A stretch of 64,000 nt of DNA from Paragonimus skrjabini miyazakii (Eukaryota; Platyhelminthes; Trematoda; Plagiorchiida; Troglotrematidae). Where the stretch lies: contig JTDE01000168.1 of the NCBI GenBank assembly GCA_014338405.1, positions 249,804-313,803 of the forward strand, in the 5' to 3' direction. Position numbers and translations under genes: made by a program. Every line of letters starts with the position of its first letter. Positions within the stretch are counted from its first letter, which is position 1. Positions 1 to 13,930 of the stretch are shown piece after piece. The notes under the pieces were generated by a model. That model was not told the DNA's origin. It saw only the letters and a program-made list of their open reading frames with translations, and did not search any database.

Positions 1-1328
1 ACTGTATGGAAAACGATGGATTGCATACACAATATTCTATATTTGATTGTGAATGTGACATTCTGCGTGGTCCCAGAAAGGCACTGTTTGATTTCAGCAT
101 GAATTATCAGAGCAATACGAAGTGATTGATATGGTTGAAACTGTTTCGTGTATTGACTGCTTCCTCGGAAATTATTTAACTCTTGAGTGCGCTTACCAGT
201 TCGAAAGCTCACGTCTACGTATCGTAAACTTCCTGGCACGAGCCGCGGCTCGTGCTCACTTGACAGTCTGTACCATCAACACTACTTGTGTGGAAGTTAT
301 TGAATCAGTGACTGATTCAGGAGCCTTACGATCCCATTTCAGACATTCATGATGAGGCCACAAGTGGGCAAAATAAACAAAAAATACAATTCCCGGAATT
401 AGCATCGTGGCCCTCCGTTTATTGTTTTAGATCATATTATGTTGACTGTCGTAAATGTACTATTGTCTATGTAAGCAAACTTCCATACTTAAATAAAATT
501 GTCAGTTCGGTACGAAGACCCAGAAAGTTTTTACAGGTGGTCTGAATTAACTGATTGCTGAAATTTCTTCGTGGCATCGCCAATGGTCTCCAGTGATCAG
601 AACAATACTTGTGACACCAGCAGGACCGCTGAAGTTCTCAGGAAAGAAACAAAGTGGGCACCAGACCATCTTTACTAGGGATTTTTATCCAGGTTATTTC
701 TTGGTCTCATTCTCTTGACGATGGTTACATAACACACTAATCTACACTTGGTGATGGAATAGTTGATACATGCGTAGACTCCCATGGACCTCGGACTACC
801 GCCTTCCAAATCGCACTGGTGATACTTCGTGTTTGTTTTTCTTCTTACGGTCTGTCGGCGTATCCAGTTAGTTCGTTCATATTATCATCTATTTGGTGAC
901 GCTATTTGAGATCAGTACATTATGGTGAAGGTCTCGCCGACGGCACAATAAATTAGCGGACATCCTGTACTAATAGCTTCCTGCGTAACAGGTCAAACTG
1001 GACTTCCAAGACAGTCAACATATTTTCACAAAGACAAACTTTGCATTCCCAACCCTTATCTTGGAAATGATCAAGACGTACATTCAGCGTCTCGTTCGCT
1101 CGTGTGCAGACGAATCATATTATAAACTTGTTGATTTCAGACTACTGACATCAATCTAATCTTCCAGAGTTTGTGAATGAAAACATCAGTAATTTTATTA
1201 AGAATATTTCGGAAAGACATTTCATTTGGTCGTGTTGATTTTCTACTATGTTTCATTATTTCATTATTTCATTTCAAATATGGACTACTGGAATTTGTCT
1301 ATTTTATTTGCTACAGTTCATTCTGCAG
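1..1328. other. Intronic or upstream sequence, no gene seen
   Basis: The stretch before the transmembrane exon shows no open frame with convincing splice sites. A 76-codon frame near the left edge (122-352) lacks both recognisable domain content and a good acceptor/donor pair. The following exon begins in phase 1, so at least one more coding exon, presumably of the ectodomain, must lie upstream, probably outside the window. Confidence 0.6.
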
Positions 1329-1982
1329 AGGAATCCACTATAACAGTTGATGACTACATATCAGCTAATCAGAAACTAAACATCGCTTTGCCAATCATTA
1401 TCGCAATCAGTATCCTACTACTCTCTTTGCCAACCATTTTATTCATCTGGTTTTGTTCACGGCGGTACCACAAACGATCACGGCTACACTGTCCACAAAA
1501 GTTTCACTCTACCGACGGAGGTCACGGATACATACTACAATCGGGGCATCCAACTGTTAGTCCGAATATGATGGCTCAACAGGAATCTGCAAAACTGCTG
1601 AGATCCTACCCTACACATTCGCCAACTACATTGCAAGATGTCACTAGCCTACCCACCACACAGGTTTGTTTTGGTAATGGCAGCACCATCAGTAATGTCC
1701 TCAAGCTTGCGGGTGAGGTTAACGGGTTTGTCAACTCCACGGTTGGCAACAATCAAATCCAGCCAGTCCAGTTACCGTCAGTACGGTTAGGTGTGACAAC
1801 CACGACTATGAGCCCAACTGGAGTCATTCTGACCTGCAGTCCGAGTTCTAGCTGCTGTAGTGCCGACCGATTGGCCCCCATGCCTACAGTTTCTACCCTG
1901 ACCACGTCTGTTCCACCGGGTAGCTTTGCCACTACGCCAGAGATGTCAAATGTTTATCCCGGAACGGACTTTCACTGCATTA
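1329..1982 (+). CDS. Transmembrane exon of a single-pass membrane protein (exon A)
   Basis: Internal exon encoding a short extracellular stub, one strongly hydrophobic helix (around LPIIIAISILLLSLP), an arginine/lysine-rich stop-transfer stretch (RRYHKRSR), then about 180 residues of Ser/Thr/Pro-rich tail. The basic flank predicts a cytoplasmic C-terminus. The donor at 1983 is a perfect GTAAGT and leaves one base of a codon (phase 1). The acceptor is CAG just before 1329; a second CAG ending at 1316 would add 12 bases in frame. The exon joins 6305 in phase. Signal peptide and ectodomain exons are not in the window. The family is not recognised; guidance-receptor types (Robo, DCC/neogenin) share this layout, but no diagnostic tail motif was seen. 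Confidence 0.82.
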
Positions 1983-4900
1983 GTAAGTACTAATGTTATT
2001 CGGTCAGGTATCTTATCAACTATATAAATTTAGTCCTTCCAAACTTATTTCACGGGGCTATTCTAGCTAATTCATTTAAATTGTCAAAGCGTTTGTATGA
2101 TCATTTTAAAATGCATTTTCTTGCCTGGTGACCAAAGGATTCAAATGCATAAAATTTTCCAACCGCTTAGGTTGGCCTAGCTGAATCGGTGGTCGCATTT
2201 TCACTTGCCACTTCTGAAGGCTGGCAAAGATTCGCGTGAGAAATAAAGCTTGTTTAGAGTTACTTACAATGACGTTTAGTGGATGCATACAATATGTAAA
2301 CTTACTATGTCAAGAGAAGGTTGAAACGACGAAATAGCAGGTTTTGCCTAGCCATTTCTGTTATGTCGACCAGGAAACAAACTATTCGCTTTATTGACCA
2401 GCAAAGCAATGGGTTTTATTCAGAGGTTTCACCTTGAAAACCCTGACGAATATATAAACTATACTTTCGTAACTCATTGATTGAGCAGGTCGGAGGTGTA
2501 TGGATCCACTTACTCCTTCTGTTTCAAATTAGGACCTGACTAACTCCAAGGCAGGATTGATTGCCGGTTATCATGATTTCTCTTGACTCAGGTTATATCG
2601 CCCGTCCCACATGAATCTGTATGTCTGCAACAGAAGTCTTGTTAAAGATGCGTTACCAGGATTATTTTAGCGTTTCCCTTGCTATCATCATTACTGTACG
2701 ATGGTTTAACAGTTTCGATTAACATTTGATTTTTGTTTAAATTTAACATAACTTGCGTTTGGTCATAGCTGTCGTATTCAGGTATACTTTTCCAGCCAGC
2801 CCCTTCCGAAACGACGTACTTGACTCGAGTTTCCTTTCTGTTTGGGCTCATCAGTGGTATACATCCTTGTCGCGACCTTCCTTCCCTTGATGCAGGCGTG
2901 CTCTAATATGGAGCTTGAGACGCAGTAGTCAACACGGTTGTATGAGTATGTGGACTTGAGTTCAAATTCCACTAGTGACAAGGGTATATACTACTGGTGA
3001 ATACTGACAAGGACAAAAACTCGGTTGAATGAATCTGTTAGATACCTACCGGTTGTAAGTCTGTTTTAAAGGCGAAAATTATGACCAGTTATAACAGGAG
3101 TGTAAGTGATATCTGCCAACTCCTTAGAAACGTTTGTTCTCTCAAGTTAAAGTATTCAAACAGGTATTTTATACATTCAAATTATTAAACGGGCATGTAG
3201 TTAGCTACTACAATGTGAATGCTATTTATGCATGTTCTTAGCACCCACTTATAACGATTAAACTTAACAAAATCTATATCGATATTCAAACCACTGCCTT
3301 ACAGGTCTCATTGAGTTAGATGGTTCAAATCTTGTAATGCAGCTGTCTACCACACCTGACGCGTCAGTTACTTTGTTCGTTTCGGAAGAGTTCGAAAATA
3401 TGAGTTCCGTAGGCTTAGGTTGTTATTTCTGACGGTTAGCGAGTAGTTTGTATTTTGTATGAAAGGAGCAGCAGGTAATTCACTGTCCGCGCAACTGTAG
3501 CAACTTCGGTTTAACTATCATTTCGAGAAACACATGTGCTATAAGAAAACTTTAACATGAGTGATAATACAATCGAGTATTTCATTTGGTTATAGATAAC
3601 AAGGCTTGTTTTCCGAAGTACGTCATCTGTTAGCGTAACTGCTAACAGGAATCACAGAATGAATGTTGTTTTGGGTTACAGAAAGATAAGGAAATGAGGA
3701 GGAATTAACTTGGTTGATGTATTGGTAAACAGTAAAACTGGTAATATCGCGTTTCCAAGACTGTTGCAACTTCAACAGTTTAATCAGACCACCTATGTGC
3801 TGCTTAGTGTGAGTATGCATCCTGACAACCTTATACTAAAGAATGTTTGCGATCATCGTAACGAGGTTAACTTGAACAAAAACGACACAACATGAACGCG
3901 TCTTGTTCAGTCAGAATTAGCAAAGCTTGATAAACAAAATCGTCTAGTCGTAATGTAGATGTTAACAACAAGCTGTTGTATAGAAAACGTGAATAGCACC
4001 CTAAATTAGTTGTCTGACCATGTGACCAACTGTAAAACAAGCGCTTATTGGGCGAAACAAGCGGACATTTAAGTTGAAGCAAGCTACAATTTAATAAATC
4101 TAGCCCACCAAAAATGTCGTCTTGGTACGTAGATGCCAAACAGATTATCATGCCGCTGTCTTATATGAAGCAACTAAAGTTGTAACTACTTAGCGCATCA
4201 ATTATCTTACTTGTTGGATACAAATCAGAACTTGTGTATAACTTCTAGGAACTTCATTAGAATGCAACTACAACTATCTGGTTCAGCTGCTGATATATCG
4301 ATCAATTTACTGACTTGTTCGTCTATTAGCTATCTTCATTGCACCAACCGTCAACTCTTTCGTGTTATTCAGTTTTGGAAAAGCTTACTGTAGGTACTTA
4401 TAGTCCTACTCGCAGGGTACATTTCTCATCACATTTCCCATGTCAGATCCTCGTCCTATGTCAATCATTCTAACCAAAACACAAGGAGAATGATTGACTA
4501 AGTATCCATTGTTTTCGCATACGAAACAATAGAACCCCATTCTCCAAAGATCATGGGATGGCTATCACGGAAAATCCTAAGTGGTTGTTTTTGGTGCATT
4601 GAATTAGGAAGAATGATAATGATGTATTTGAGGACAGTCGGTTGGTGATAATTTGACAGTTTGTTTTCAATTAATTAACCCGAACAACTTTTACATTAGC
4701 ATATTATTAGGTAATCAGCAATATGGCCGCTTTGGACTCTATTAAGTCAAGTAAGGAAATTTGACAGCCACATTTTCATAACAAACCAAAAGATTCGCTC
4801 TTCCTTGTGACAAATCGCAACCGAGTGTAGAGAAAAACAGTAGATGACACCAGAAAGTTTGGAAACTGCCTAAGTAAACGCCATAAACCATGCATCACTG

Positions 4901-6304
4901 ATAAAACTTGCAATATGGAAGGGTAATTATGTTTTTGCGAACTGTACCGCAGCATGAATTACCCCTTGATTTCAGCTTGAGGTTTATGAGCTCAGAATGA
5001 TACGCACATAATTGAACTGTCAGTGTTTGAGGTTCGCGAATATTACTTGGTAGTAGTCTGTCATTGTGGTGCGTAGATCCTATCCTCTTCAGCTTCAGGC
5101 AACGTGCTGTTTAGTATGAATTTCAACTGTATTGACGACTACCTTCTTTTAGAATAATATTTACATGGCAGAGGGTTTCCAGTCCAAGCTAGCTGTTTCA
5201 CTTATTTACGTCAAGGTACTAAAGTGAACCCCGATATCGTGTGGGCACAGTTAGGGAAACTTTCTCTCAGAAATGAAAAATTCAAAACATTTGCGCAAAA
5301 TTGACTTATTGTACAACCATTTTGGTAGTTATGGAACAAACTGAGGTTATTTTTTGAAAACTCATCATGTCGACTCTTGTTAAAGTTAGTTCGGGAAGAT
5401 GTGGTATATCATTCGAAGTCCTGAAAGCCTTGAGAGCGAACGTGCATGTAGTCCACTGGAATATTCAATTAAAAAACGTTAAAATGTTTTGTGTATGAGT
5501 GTATTTGCTTTCATAAGAGCACACATTCTTCACTCTGGTTGTCAACAGTGAACAGTACGATGTTCTCAGACGTATTTCAGTTTCAATAACCACTAGCTCT
5601 TCGATTCATCTCAACAAGAGATTGCTATGGAATAAAACAACAACGCTTACTACGAGTAAAGCGGTTGAGTGCGGTAGAATAATAAACTTTGTGGTCGTTG
5701 TTTGTCAATCCATACGACTGACTCATATCAGCTGAGCGTTTGGGTTTGACATGACTCATCCGTGGCACAGACACATGCTGTTTTGCCGACATGCTGACAC
5801 GTGATGAACACCATAGTCATACTTGTTCAGTTGTATTTTGGCGTTGAGCGGACGGTCACGTGCGTTTTCCTTTGTTTTAGTTTATCCTACAACATTGTAA
5901 ACTTATTCAGTTGATCTGACTGAAAATGCATTTGAAATGAGTCACGTGCCATGATCACTAAAAGTATCGCAGCTAGTGATTTAAAGTATCTAGTTGGCTT
6001 ATCAACACATCTCCGTCGTAGTTTACATAAATAACGAAGACCACTCAGCTGAAGTCAAGTTTCCACGTTTGTGTCACTTCAAGAAACCCAAATGAGACGC
6101 ATATACGGTGACATCTTATTTCAATTTGTAATTCATTGCTTTTTAGGGTAACTTATGAACCGGATTTTTTTAGAACAGTGCTCATTTTTCCGCCTTTTCT
6201 CTTTCAATAATCTTTTTGGTTATTGAAACATCTATGCAAACGTGCGCGAAAATTTTATATCTTCAGCTCTTTGATCACAAATCTCCTACTTTTCATCTAC
6301 CTAG
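1983..6304 (+). other. Intron between exons A and B (4.3 kb)
   Basis: It is bounded by GTAAGT and a pyrimidine-rich acceptor ending ctacctag. It contains a SINE-like fragment around 2880-3035 and short chance frames. No other feature was recognised. Confidence 0.75.
2880..3035 (+). repeat. tRNA-like SINE fragment 1
   Basis: A polymerase III B-box-like motif (GAGTTCAAATTCC, near 2958) is followed by a short tail that begins acaagggtatatactactgg. The same order of B-box and tail recurs near 44820-44910, and the tail alone recurs near 25590-25640 and 28140. The upstream part is only weakly tRNA-like, so this is a degenerate copy and not a functional tRNA gene. The boundaries are approximate. 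Confidence 0.4.
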
Positions 6305-7192
6305 ATGGAGTGTACTCCTTGCCTCCTCAGGCGAGTTTGCCAACATGCTATGTACCGACTTTCATTGCGCTACCAGCCAATCATCTGAACGGTGCGTTTG
6401 TGCTTCAACCAATTAATTATACACATCCAAGCACAATGCTCACCAATTTGCACGTCTTAGGTGGTCTGGGTACCCCTGATAGTAGCAGTTTGTACACGAG
6501 CATTCGAGCCAGTGCCATCCAATCGGGACAGCGAACGCAGAGTGAAGGCGAGTCTGTAGGATACGATAAAGCATGTCCAACTTCACCGCAAACTCCACCA
6601 AAGAAGGAGGAATTGTTGATAAAAACTCACGCGTCCGGAGAAGATACAGACGAAGATGTGACCGACCTTAATGAAGAAATAGTAGATAATGGCGTAGTGT
6701 ATACTAAGAAAGACAGCAATGTCTTGGTGGTCAAACAAGAAAAGGATAACCGAAAAAAGTTAAATAAAACTGACGATCTGGGTGGCAGAGTTGTATCTAA
6801 GGCCAATCTGAACAGCGGCGAAGGCGATTCCACTGCGGTTAGTTTAAATCCTAGTGTCTGTTCGGAACCTCCAAATGTCCGCTACAAACGGAGTGATTCC
6901 TCGCAGAATGTAATCGAGCCATTACAGTCTCCGGCTTGTAATTCTGATCGTCGTCATTTTTGTCAGCNNNNNNNNNNNNNNNNNNNNNNNNNNNNNNNNN
7001 NNNNNNNNNNNNNNNNNNNNNNNNNNNNNNNNNNNNNNNNNNNNNNNNNNNNNNNNNNNNNNNNNNNTCCACATCGACATTCCGGATTATCTTTACCGGA
7101 CGGCGAAGATTCGTCATCTACTAATCTCAGACGATTATCCAGAGAGGCGTTCTCCGTCTATTTACCCGCTGTCCTCCCAGTTTATCCGTACG
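6305..7192 (+). CDS. Cytoplasmic-tail exon of the membrane protein (exon B), with assembly gap
   Basis: Large internal exon continuing the tail. It starts after a good acceptor (tctcctacttttcatctacctag) in phase 1, so the codon split with exon A reads Asn, and ends at GTATGT in phase 1. Composition is disordered: Ser/Thr/Pro-rich at first, then an acidic stretch (EDTDEDVTDLNEE), then a lysine-rich stretch. A TSPQTPPKKEE segment could bind SH3 domains or be phosphorylated by proline-directed kinases. Bases 6968-7067 are N, so residues around the middle are unknown and the true gap length is uncertain. The frame after the gap is supported because only it continues without stops into exon C. No known domain is visible. 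Confidence 0.82.
6968..7067. other. Assembly gap (100 N)
   Basis: Exactly 100 N bases sit inside a coding exon. A round 100 usually marks a scaffold join of unknown size, so the reading frame across it cannot be taken from the gap length. The flanking frames happen to be the same, which fits either a real length or chance. Confidence 0.98.
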
Positions 7193-10100
7193 GTATGTCT
7201 CAATGAGGATGAGGTTGCCGCTGTAGCGGAATTCTCTTTTCTAAGGATCATATACTTACGATCAAGCATGTGACATACTGCGTACAATTAAACTACTCAT
7301 GATTCTATATGTCGCATTGGCACCTATATGCCCGCGCATGATAAATCAACTTGGGACAAGCATTCATCGAGCGTGATTGCGTGGTTCCGTCTGCTTGCAT
7401 ACACGCTTGTCCCCGCATTAGTCACATATATCCTGGTGCTTGACAGTGTGTGTCCGGAATACTGCCATCAGTTTATTTTTACGGCTAGCTGATATACCAG
7501 GCCGTCCATTCCACCCTCTCATTTATTCGGTGAGCATCCAGCTTTCATTGTTTATCACCAGCTAACCCATCACCCCTGGATTTGCTATCACATTAGCCTC
7601 TAGGCTACCAACGTTATACGCACCTGCATAGGTGTTTGTTTGTGTATTACATATGCCTGTGTTACCGTCACAAATAGTGGACATTCCAAAGAAGCTAGCC
7701 TTGTGGTTATCGTTCAACACCTCTTGGACGTTGTGTCTACAGTACTCGTCTAAATCGATAGTGCACCATCAAGTTAAATACATACGTGTTACTAGTTGTT
7801 TCTAGCGTGTGCGCTGCAGAACATGATGTTAACTGTTTGATGTTCACTAATACACTATTCAATCTTGGTTAGTTTCTAGATGTGATAAGTTAATCGATCA
7901 ATCTGTTGTAAGCACAAAGGCAATTTGGGGATCAAAATCGAGACAGAAGCTCCAGGGTTTATGTAGAACAAGGCTTTAGGAATAAATATGAAACCCTATT
8001 CGCTCCTTTTGGACCTCTTTGGCAGAGGACAGCTTCACAACGCAGGAATAACTTTTCTTTTCAGGTAGCCCTTCTGTTAATAACTAGTTAACCAACAGAT
8101 AACGGATTTCCAAAACTTTCTAAATGTTGAACTTTTGTAGAATGTTGGCTCAACTACTCACAGGTAAATTTAGGTGCTTCTTTACAGAGTTATCCTGGAG
8201 AAACGAATGATCCCTTTCACTTGAACCGACTTTCAAATACTGTTCCACAGTGTGCATTTAAGTGAAATATGTGAGAGATACAACTTTCTAGGAGAACTGC
8301 AGTTGAACTGTTGCTTTGTTCAACCGCTGTGTTTCATCTAACGGAGAATTTAGGAAATATAAGCTAAGTTATGATAGGTTGACTTTCATTGTGATCAATC
8401 CATGTTGCGCACTTGAAATCGATATATCAGTTGTGCGCAATTTACGTCTTTGCAAAACTTGGTAAAGGAAGGACGGTGAAAAGGAAAAAAATCGTTTGAT
8501 ACATGGAAGTAACTAAGGGGCAGCTAATGGAAATAGACTAGGCACACGACATCCCATCATAAGCAGTGCACAATTAAAGTGATTTGGTTAAAAAACGCTT
8601 ATGGATGATGATATGAGAAAGTGCTCGATCAGATAATTTATGTTTCTATACGGTTACTCTGAGATAAATATAGAAAACTGAGAAAATATTTCTACACACT
8701 GTTAATGACCACAAATTTACGATGATGTTCTTCCTGTCTTAAAGTTACTGAACAATATTAGTGAAAGCTTCGGGTGTAAGCTAAAGTATCTTTGCGCATA
8801 GGTAATGATTTGGTTGTAGTTACTAATGCGTCTGTTTTTGAAATTCCTTTTTTGTCAGGTATAAATGCCGAAACTCAATCCTCGCCAGTATGCGTGAATT
8901 AAGATCACGAGTTGACTGATAGTCTATTTCCTTGCATAGCTCTGCTAGTGTACACCAGGTAGTTTTCGACAGATACCATTAGTGACTTCATTTTTAATGA
9001 GTTAAATTTGCCCAAGACTTTTCTCCCCCAGAATATGCCTCCAAGTCAATAGGATAAGTTGATCAGTTAGAATTTTGAATCTGCCGGTGCATATGGATGC
9101 AACCCTACACTAAATATCTCAGGCGCATGTGACATCAAGACGGTTTTCATTCAACGGTATCTTTCAGCTAAAGCTGCCAAGTCTAGCCCGCTCATTCAGT
9201 TATGTCACAGAGCATTTGATCTTACGGTAATGTAGACGAGACTGATTGCCAGCGAGTTATCATATACCAATCTTCTGGGTCCCAGCTGAACTAGTTCAGT
9301 CCTCTGTTATGGTCCCCCTGACGCGTGAGACGACAATTAACAGACCAACCTGATCCTAGATTCAGAGAACGGACTATCAGCTCGGGTCAATCGCAGGGTC
9401 ACCTAGCATGTGAAGAAGAAAACTGTGAAAAATAGCCCGAATCGTAGCCCAGCCACTACCGTACTGAACACGTAATCGTGCTCCATCAGCCGTTAAACCA
9501 AGATTACACTTATAGAAGACCGGCTGTCCCTGAGCTGAACACTGCGAAATACCGACTTCGTTGTCAGGACAGCAATCCGCTTTAGTGCGTGTTTTGGTAG
9601 CCCGCCAGCAATTACTCAAACAATGCCTTCAGACCCAAAGTCAAACAAAAGCGTATATGGATTTTTTATTCTTTGTTTAAATTGCGACTATTGTGTGACA
9701 CTGTCATCTGGTCTAAGCATTTCTTTCAAACTTTATCGTTGACTGTGTGCTGCATAATAACTTAACTGACAGGCGACAAAGTCTGTAGCTATTTCCCGAT
9801 GACTGACTTAGTTTTAGAGTCTGCCAATGACGTCGTTTTAGCCCATAGGTTTGTGTAGACTCTTCCAGGCGTTCTAGACTGAGAACACCAACGTCAATAC
9901 GACGTCAAGAATTGTAATATGCTTTTACAAAGTGCAACGAGCCGTTCCAGGCTTAACGAATATGTGCATATTCTCGTTGTTCCTATTTATTGGAGGTGTA
10001 CAGAAAGTTCAGTCGTCCAACTAGTGGTGTCGGCCCTAATAATCATCTGGGGAGGTCCGCAGTGGAATATCTTGAGGTTTAATAGTACTCACCAACCTAT

Positions 10101-13100
10101 GCCGTTTTGGGTCCTGGAGTGACGTATGCTATACTTTTAAAACAATATCTAAGTACGCGCAGTCAATCCGAGTGATTACCACAGTATGTATTCACGCAAT
10201 CTACTTTCGACCGCCAGTCTCTCCGTATTGCTCTCTTGGAAACACTACGTAAACACTGACGCGGTTCGCCGTCGTACCTTCCGTGAACGGGTGTACCTAA
10301 CCTGTTGATGAACGTTCTGATCTCACTACGCAGGACCGAGTGGGTGTAACACGGTTAGCGAAAGAGAGACCGTCACGTTTTTAACCAAGTAGGTTTAGTT
10401 GGAAGTGGATGCCAGGTGTCAGGTATATGAATTTGGTTTACATGGTTAATTCTTTAAAACCACGGCTTACTTCTGTAGGGTCTTATGTGCTTCTACGGTG
10501 CACACCTATGATTTGACACTTCGCCACAACTAACGTGGAAGGAAATTCAATCGTACGCTCGTTGTGACACATTACAAACCTGCTAACTGCGCTTCGCTTT
10601 CTTCTACACAGCCCATCAACTGTGACACTGAGGTTTAGTTTATTTTAATAGTTCGGACGTATACACCGATGGAAAGCAAAATATTAGTGGATAGGGATAA
10701 TCACATCTGACAAGAAGAGGCAGTGCTGTGTGAGCTGTTTGATCTTGGGATACACTAATGGACAGGTGAAAAAAATCTGTCCAGTTATATCAGCAGACAT
10801 CAATAAATGGCAATTATTGAGTGATGGAGTACTTCCGTTGATATACACTGAACATATTTTCTATTGACTTCACCTTCTGAAGGCTTTTTGGTCAACTCAG
10901 TCTGAAGTAAAGTAGTCGAGTCAAAGTTTGTCCTTGTGAGAGCCACTGTGAGGGCGCAAGTTCTCGTCCTGTCCTGGCTTTGATATCCGACTGTCGTAAT
11001 TGCAGTGAGAGTTTCCTAACCTCCACTCCTCTGTCCTTATACTAACCGAAGTGTCAAACCAGAATCCTCAAGTCACGATCATCTGTTGATAGTACTGTGG
11101 TCACTCGGTCGACTCAACATTTGGCCTATCCATCGCAGCATGTGTACTCCTCACAAGCGTCTATGACCCTAAATTCTAGTATGGCTGTTTTGTTAAACCT
11201 ACAGTTTGACATCATTGTAGGTTTGATCAACGTACTCGCATCGAAAGCCTGTAGACAGCAACCAACTTCCGGTTCGAACGAGATAGTATGCACTGATAAG
11301 AATCCGGTGCCTATCACTTCTGTGAATCGATTGGAACTGTGTTCTTCTCTGACAGCAAGAACATCGATTTAACAGGACTGCTTTAAAGTTCGAGAGAGCT
11401 ATTTCCTTTTCCCGCTTAGTCCACTCTGGTTTTATTGCCTTTTTCTCTGCTAGTTTTGGCTGCAGAGGAACCACCATCATTGAACCATCTATATGTCCAC
11501 ATACAGGTACAAAAATTCTTTAATTCACAGATCAGACAGGGAACACGGATAAAGAATGTAAATGGTCACATTTCGAGCTTGCCCCTTGAGTTCAGTTAGA
11601 GTTGCGTAGAATCTTATCGCACACTCATAAAATAACTCATTTCACACTAAACCAAACCGTTACTTCGTAGCTGTAACTTCAACGAGTGTGCGAGAACGTA
11701 GATACCTGGCTATATGCTGAGTCTTTCTTCACGATGACTCAAAATAAGTCGCGGTTGGTCTATTCAGATACTTAGCAACATATAGTACACGTCGTCTCAT
11801 CGTCTAATGCATTCGTTCTGTCCGATCCCTCTTCGTCAACAGAAGAGCATGTTTGTGGGAAACCTGGATCGAAGCTTCACGCGTGAGGATGTCGAAATCT
11901 AGCAGGCTCACTCAAGGTAGTTCTAGAGGCAAGTGAATGCCATTTCGTCGTCGTCAGAAGTTACTCCTCTTCGGTGCAATTGGTTGTCCTAGGTCAACCA
12001 TTCCCGTGGTGTTTTAAACTGCTACGCTTCCGTAAACGTACTTTCCAAACGGTACATTTGTTTGCAGTGTATTACTACTGTAAACGAGCTTAAGGTTTTT
12101 CTGTCAACAGCTGATAGATACGTTGTCAACGTTCGACTGATTGCTGCAACTCACAAACTAACGGCTTGTTAACAGTGGTTGGGCTCGGTCAATCTCGCGA
12201 CTTGGCTAGGGCTTAAGGCACACCGAAAAGCATACAGACACTGACCTTGCTGAGCATGGCCTTCACAGGCGCCACGTTGCATAGCTGTGTGTAAACTGAG
12301 TCAGTTCACGCTTGCGTGATACACTGATCACGCTATCGTGATTGAGAGTTCAGGCAACTCCTAGTAGACGATCATCCATATTCTTTATCCACGCTTCCTA
12401 TTTGGCTTGTTAATTCAGAAAGGTGATTGTTAGTCACATATGTATGCATTTAAATGTAAACCTCTTCCTGTTTCACACAGTTGTGCTCGTTCAGATTAAC
12501 CGAATATGACATATTTCGCTGCACACCCCACTTTGTCGAATGTGTTAGCCCACTTTCTATCATGAATAGGTCAGTAGTCTGTCACCTAACGCACATATAT
12601 ACCCGAATGATCTTTAAGCACAGCTTTGCTAAACCTGTGTTGGGCGTATCATGTACAATCGTGTCTGCGTGCACCGTTTGTCCACACAATCGACTAACAG
12701 GTGAACTACTAATAAACTGTATAAAGTGCAGGTCTCAGCCAGCCTACCACTGTCACATTTCTACTCTTTGGCCGACGTTGTCAGCGCTCGCAGCTATCGC
12801 GTGTGACGTGCTACGACATGTGCCTGTATGTGCACACATCAGTGTGCGTGTAGAGATAGACGAATGGATTGTGATGGACTGTTTACCTGACTACGGTTCG
12901 ACTGGGTGTACATCGTACTACAGTTCTTACAGACAAAGCGTTGGTGAAAGTCACTTGTGACCGCCAAGGAAGAGGCTATGCCAGTGAATTTTGTCTGCAT
13001 ACCGATTATCATACCGAAGTCCACATAGAGCAATTAAATGAGAGCCGGTGTGAGCGCGTGTCATTCCCTCAAACCATCAAATGACTCATACAAAAGACGG

Positions 13101-13499
13101 TGGTGTATACATTTCTGTTAAATTTCGGTGTCTACTGGTCATGTGACAGTCATAATCAAACTGGGAAAGCTCTTTTCGATCAGGATTACGTTGTAACACT
13201 AGTGTGACATTAAGTTTACCAGCGCGCGTAATGAGGATAAAACCTGATTGACGATTGTTTCGTCGCGTGGTTTCTGAACGTGCCCACTTCAACTATTCTT
13301 GTTTAATTCCACTTTGGTTAAATGTCATATTGACAGAAGTTGGAATAAGTTTGTCATTGGAGTAGAATGTTCAGTAACATCTCCCTATTGATGTGAATAA
13401 AATGTGGGTGATTATTTCTTGCGGTTTGTTATATGAAGCGCAGTCAAGGTCTCTAAATTATCGCGGAATGGAATGACTAAAAAGTAAGCAGAGTTTGGC

Positions 13500-13700
13500 A
13501 TCTTACAATAATATCAAGCAAGCTGGGACGGGAAACCGTTGATCCCAGTGGCTACCAGGGAAGTGACGGTTAGCTGCTTTTATCTGGTTTGGTCTCAGCA
13601 ACATCACGTTCGCCGAGGATTTGAACCCATGACCTACGAGACAATACCCGAATAATGACCCAAACAGTTATCCGCTAGGTCACCGGGTTGTCATTAGAAG
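13500..13700 (-). repeat. tRNA-derived SINE-like copy, minus strand
   Basis: On the minus strand an A-box-like motif (TGACCTAGCGGATAA, near 13685) is followed about 50 bases later by a good B-box (GGGTTCAAATCC, near 13625), then an unrelated tail. The spacing suits a polymerase III internal promoter. The stems of a real tRNA are not maintained, so a SINE or tRNA fossil is more likely than a tRNA gene. Ends are approximate. Confidence 0.5.
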
Positions 13701-13789
13701 TGCGGATAAGCATGCAAATCATTCAGTTAATTAAATTTAGTCTACGAAGAAAGGGAGTACGACAACTAACGAACGTGATGTGCATACCT

Positions 13790-13930
13790 TCCTCCAACCT
13801 CGGTGGTCATGCTCATGTGGTGAGTTGGGTAAGTTGTTGCAATATCATTCTGACACCTATTTACAGGTCGCAGATTCGATTCTCCACCTTGTCTAGTGTG
13901 TATGGGGTCCAACTGGATCAGCGCAGATTT
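13790..13930 (+). repeat. Possible second tRNA-like fragment
   Basis: A stretch with an A-box-like segment (TGAGTTGGGTAAG) and a weak B-box (AGATTCGATTCTCC, near 13870) lies on the plus strand, close to the previous minus-strand copy. The match is poor and the boundaries are uncertain. Confidence 0.25.

Noticed and set aside
122..352. 76-codon frame at the left edge
   Set aside because: No recognised domain, no credible acceptor and donor, and the length is expected by chance in 64 kb.
12481..12960. 159-codon frame as a separate gene
   Set aside because: Good acceptor but no ATG context, donor only weak, no recognisable protein. Kept as a finding, not a gene.
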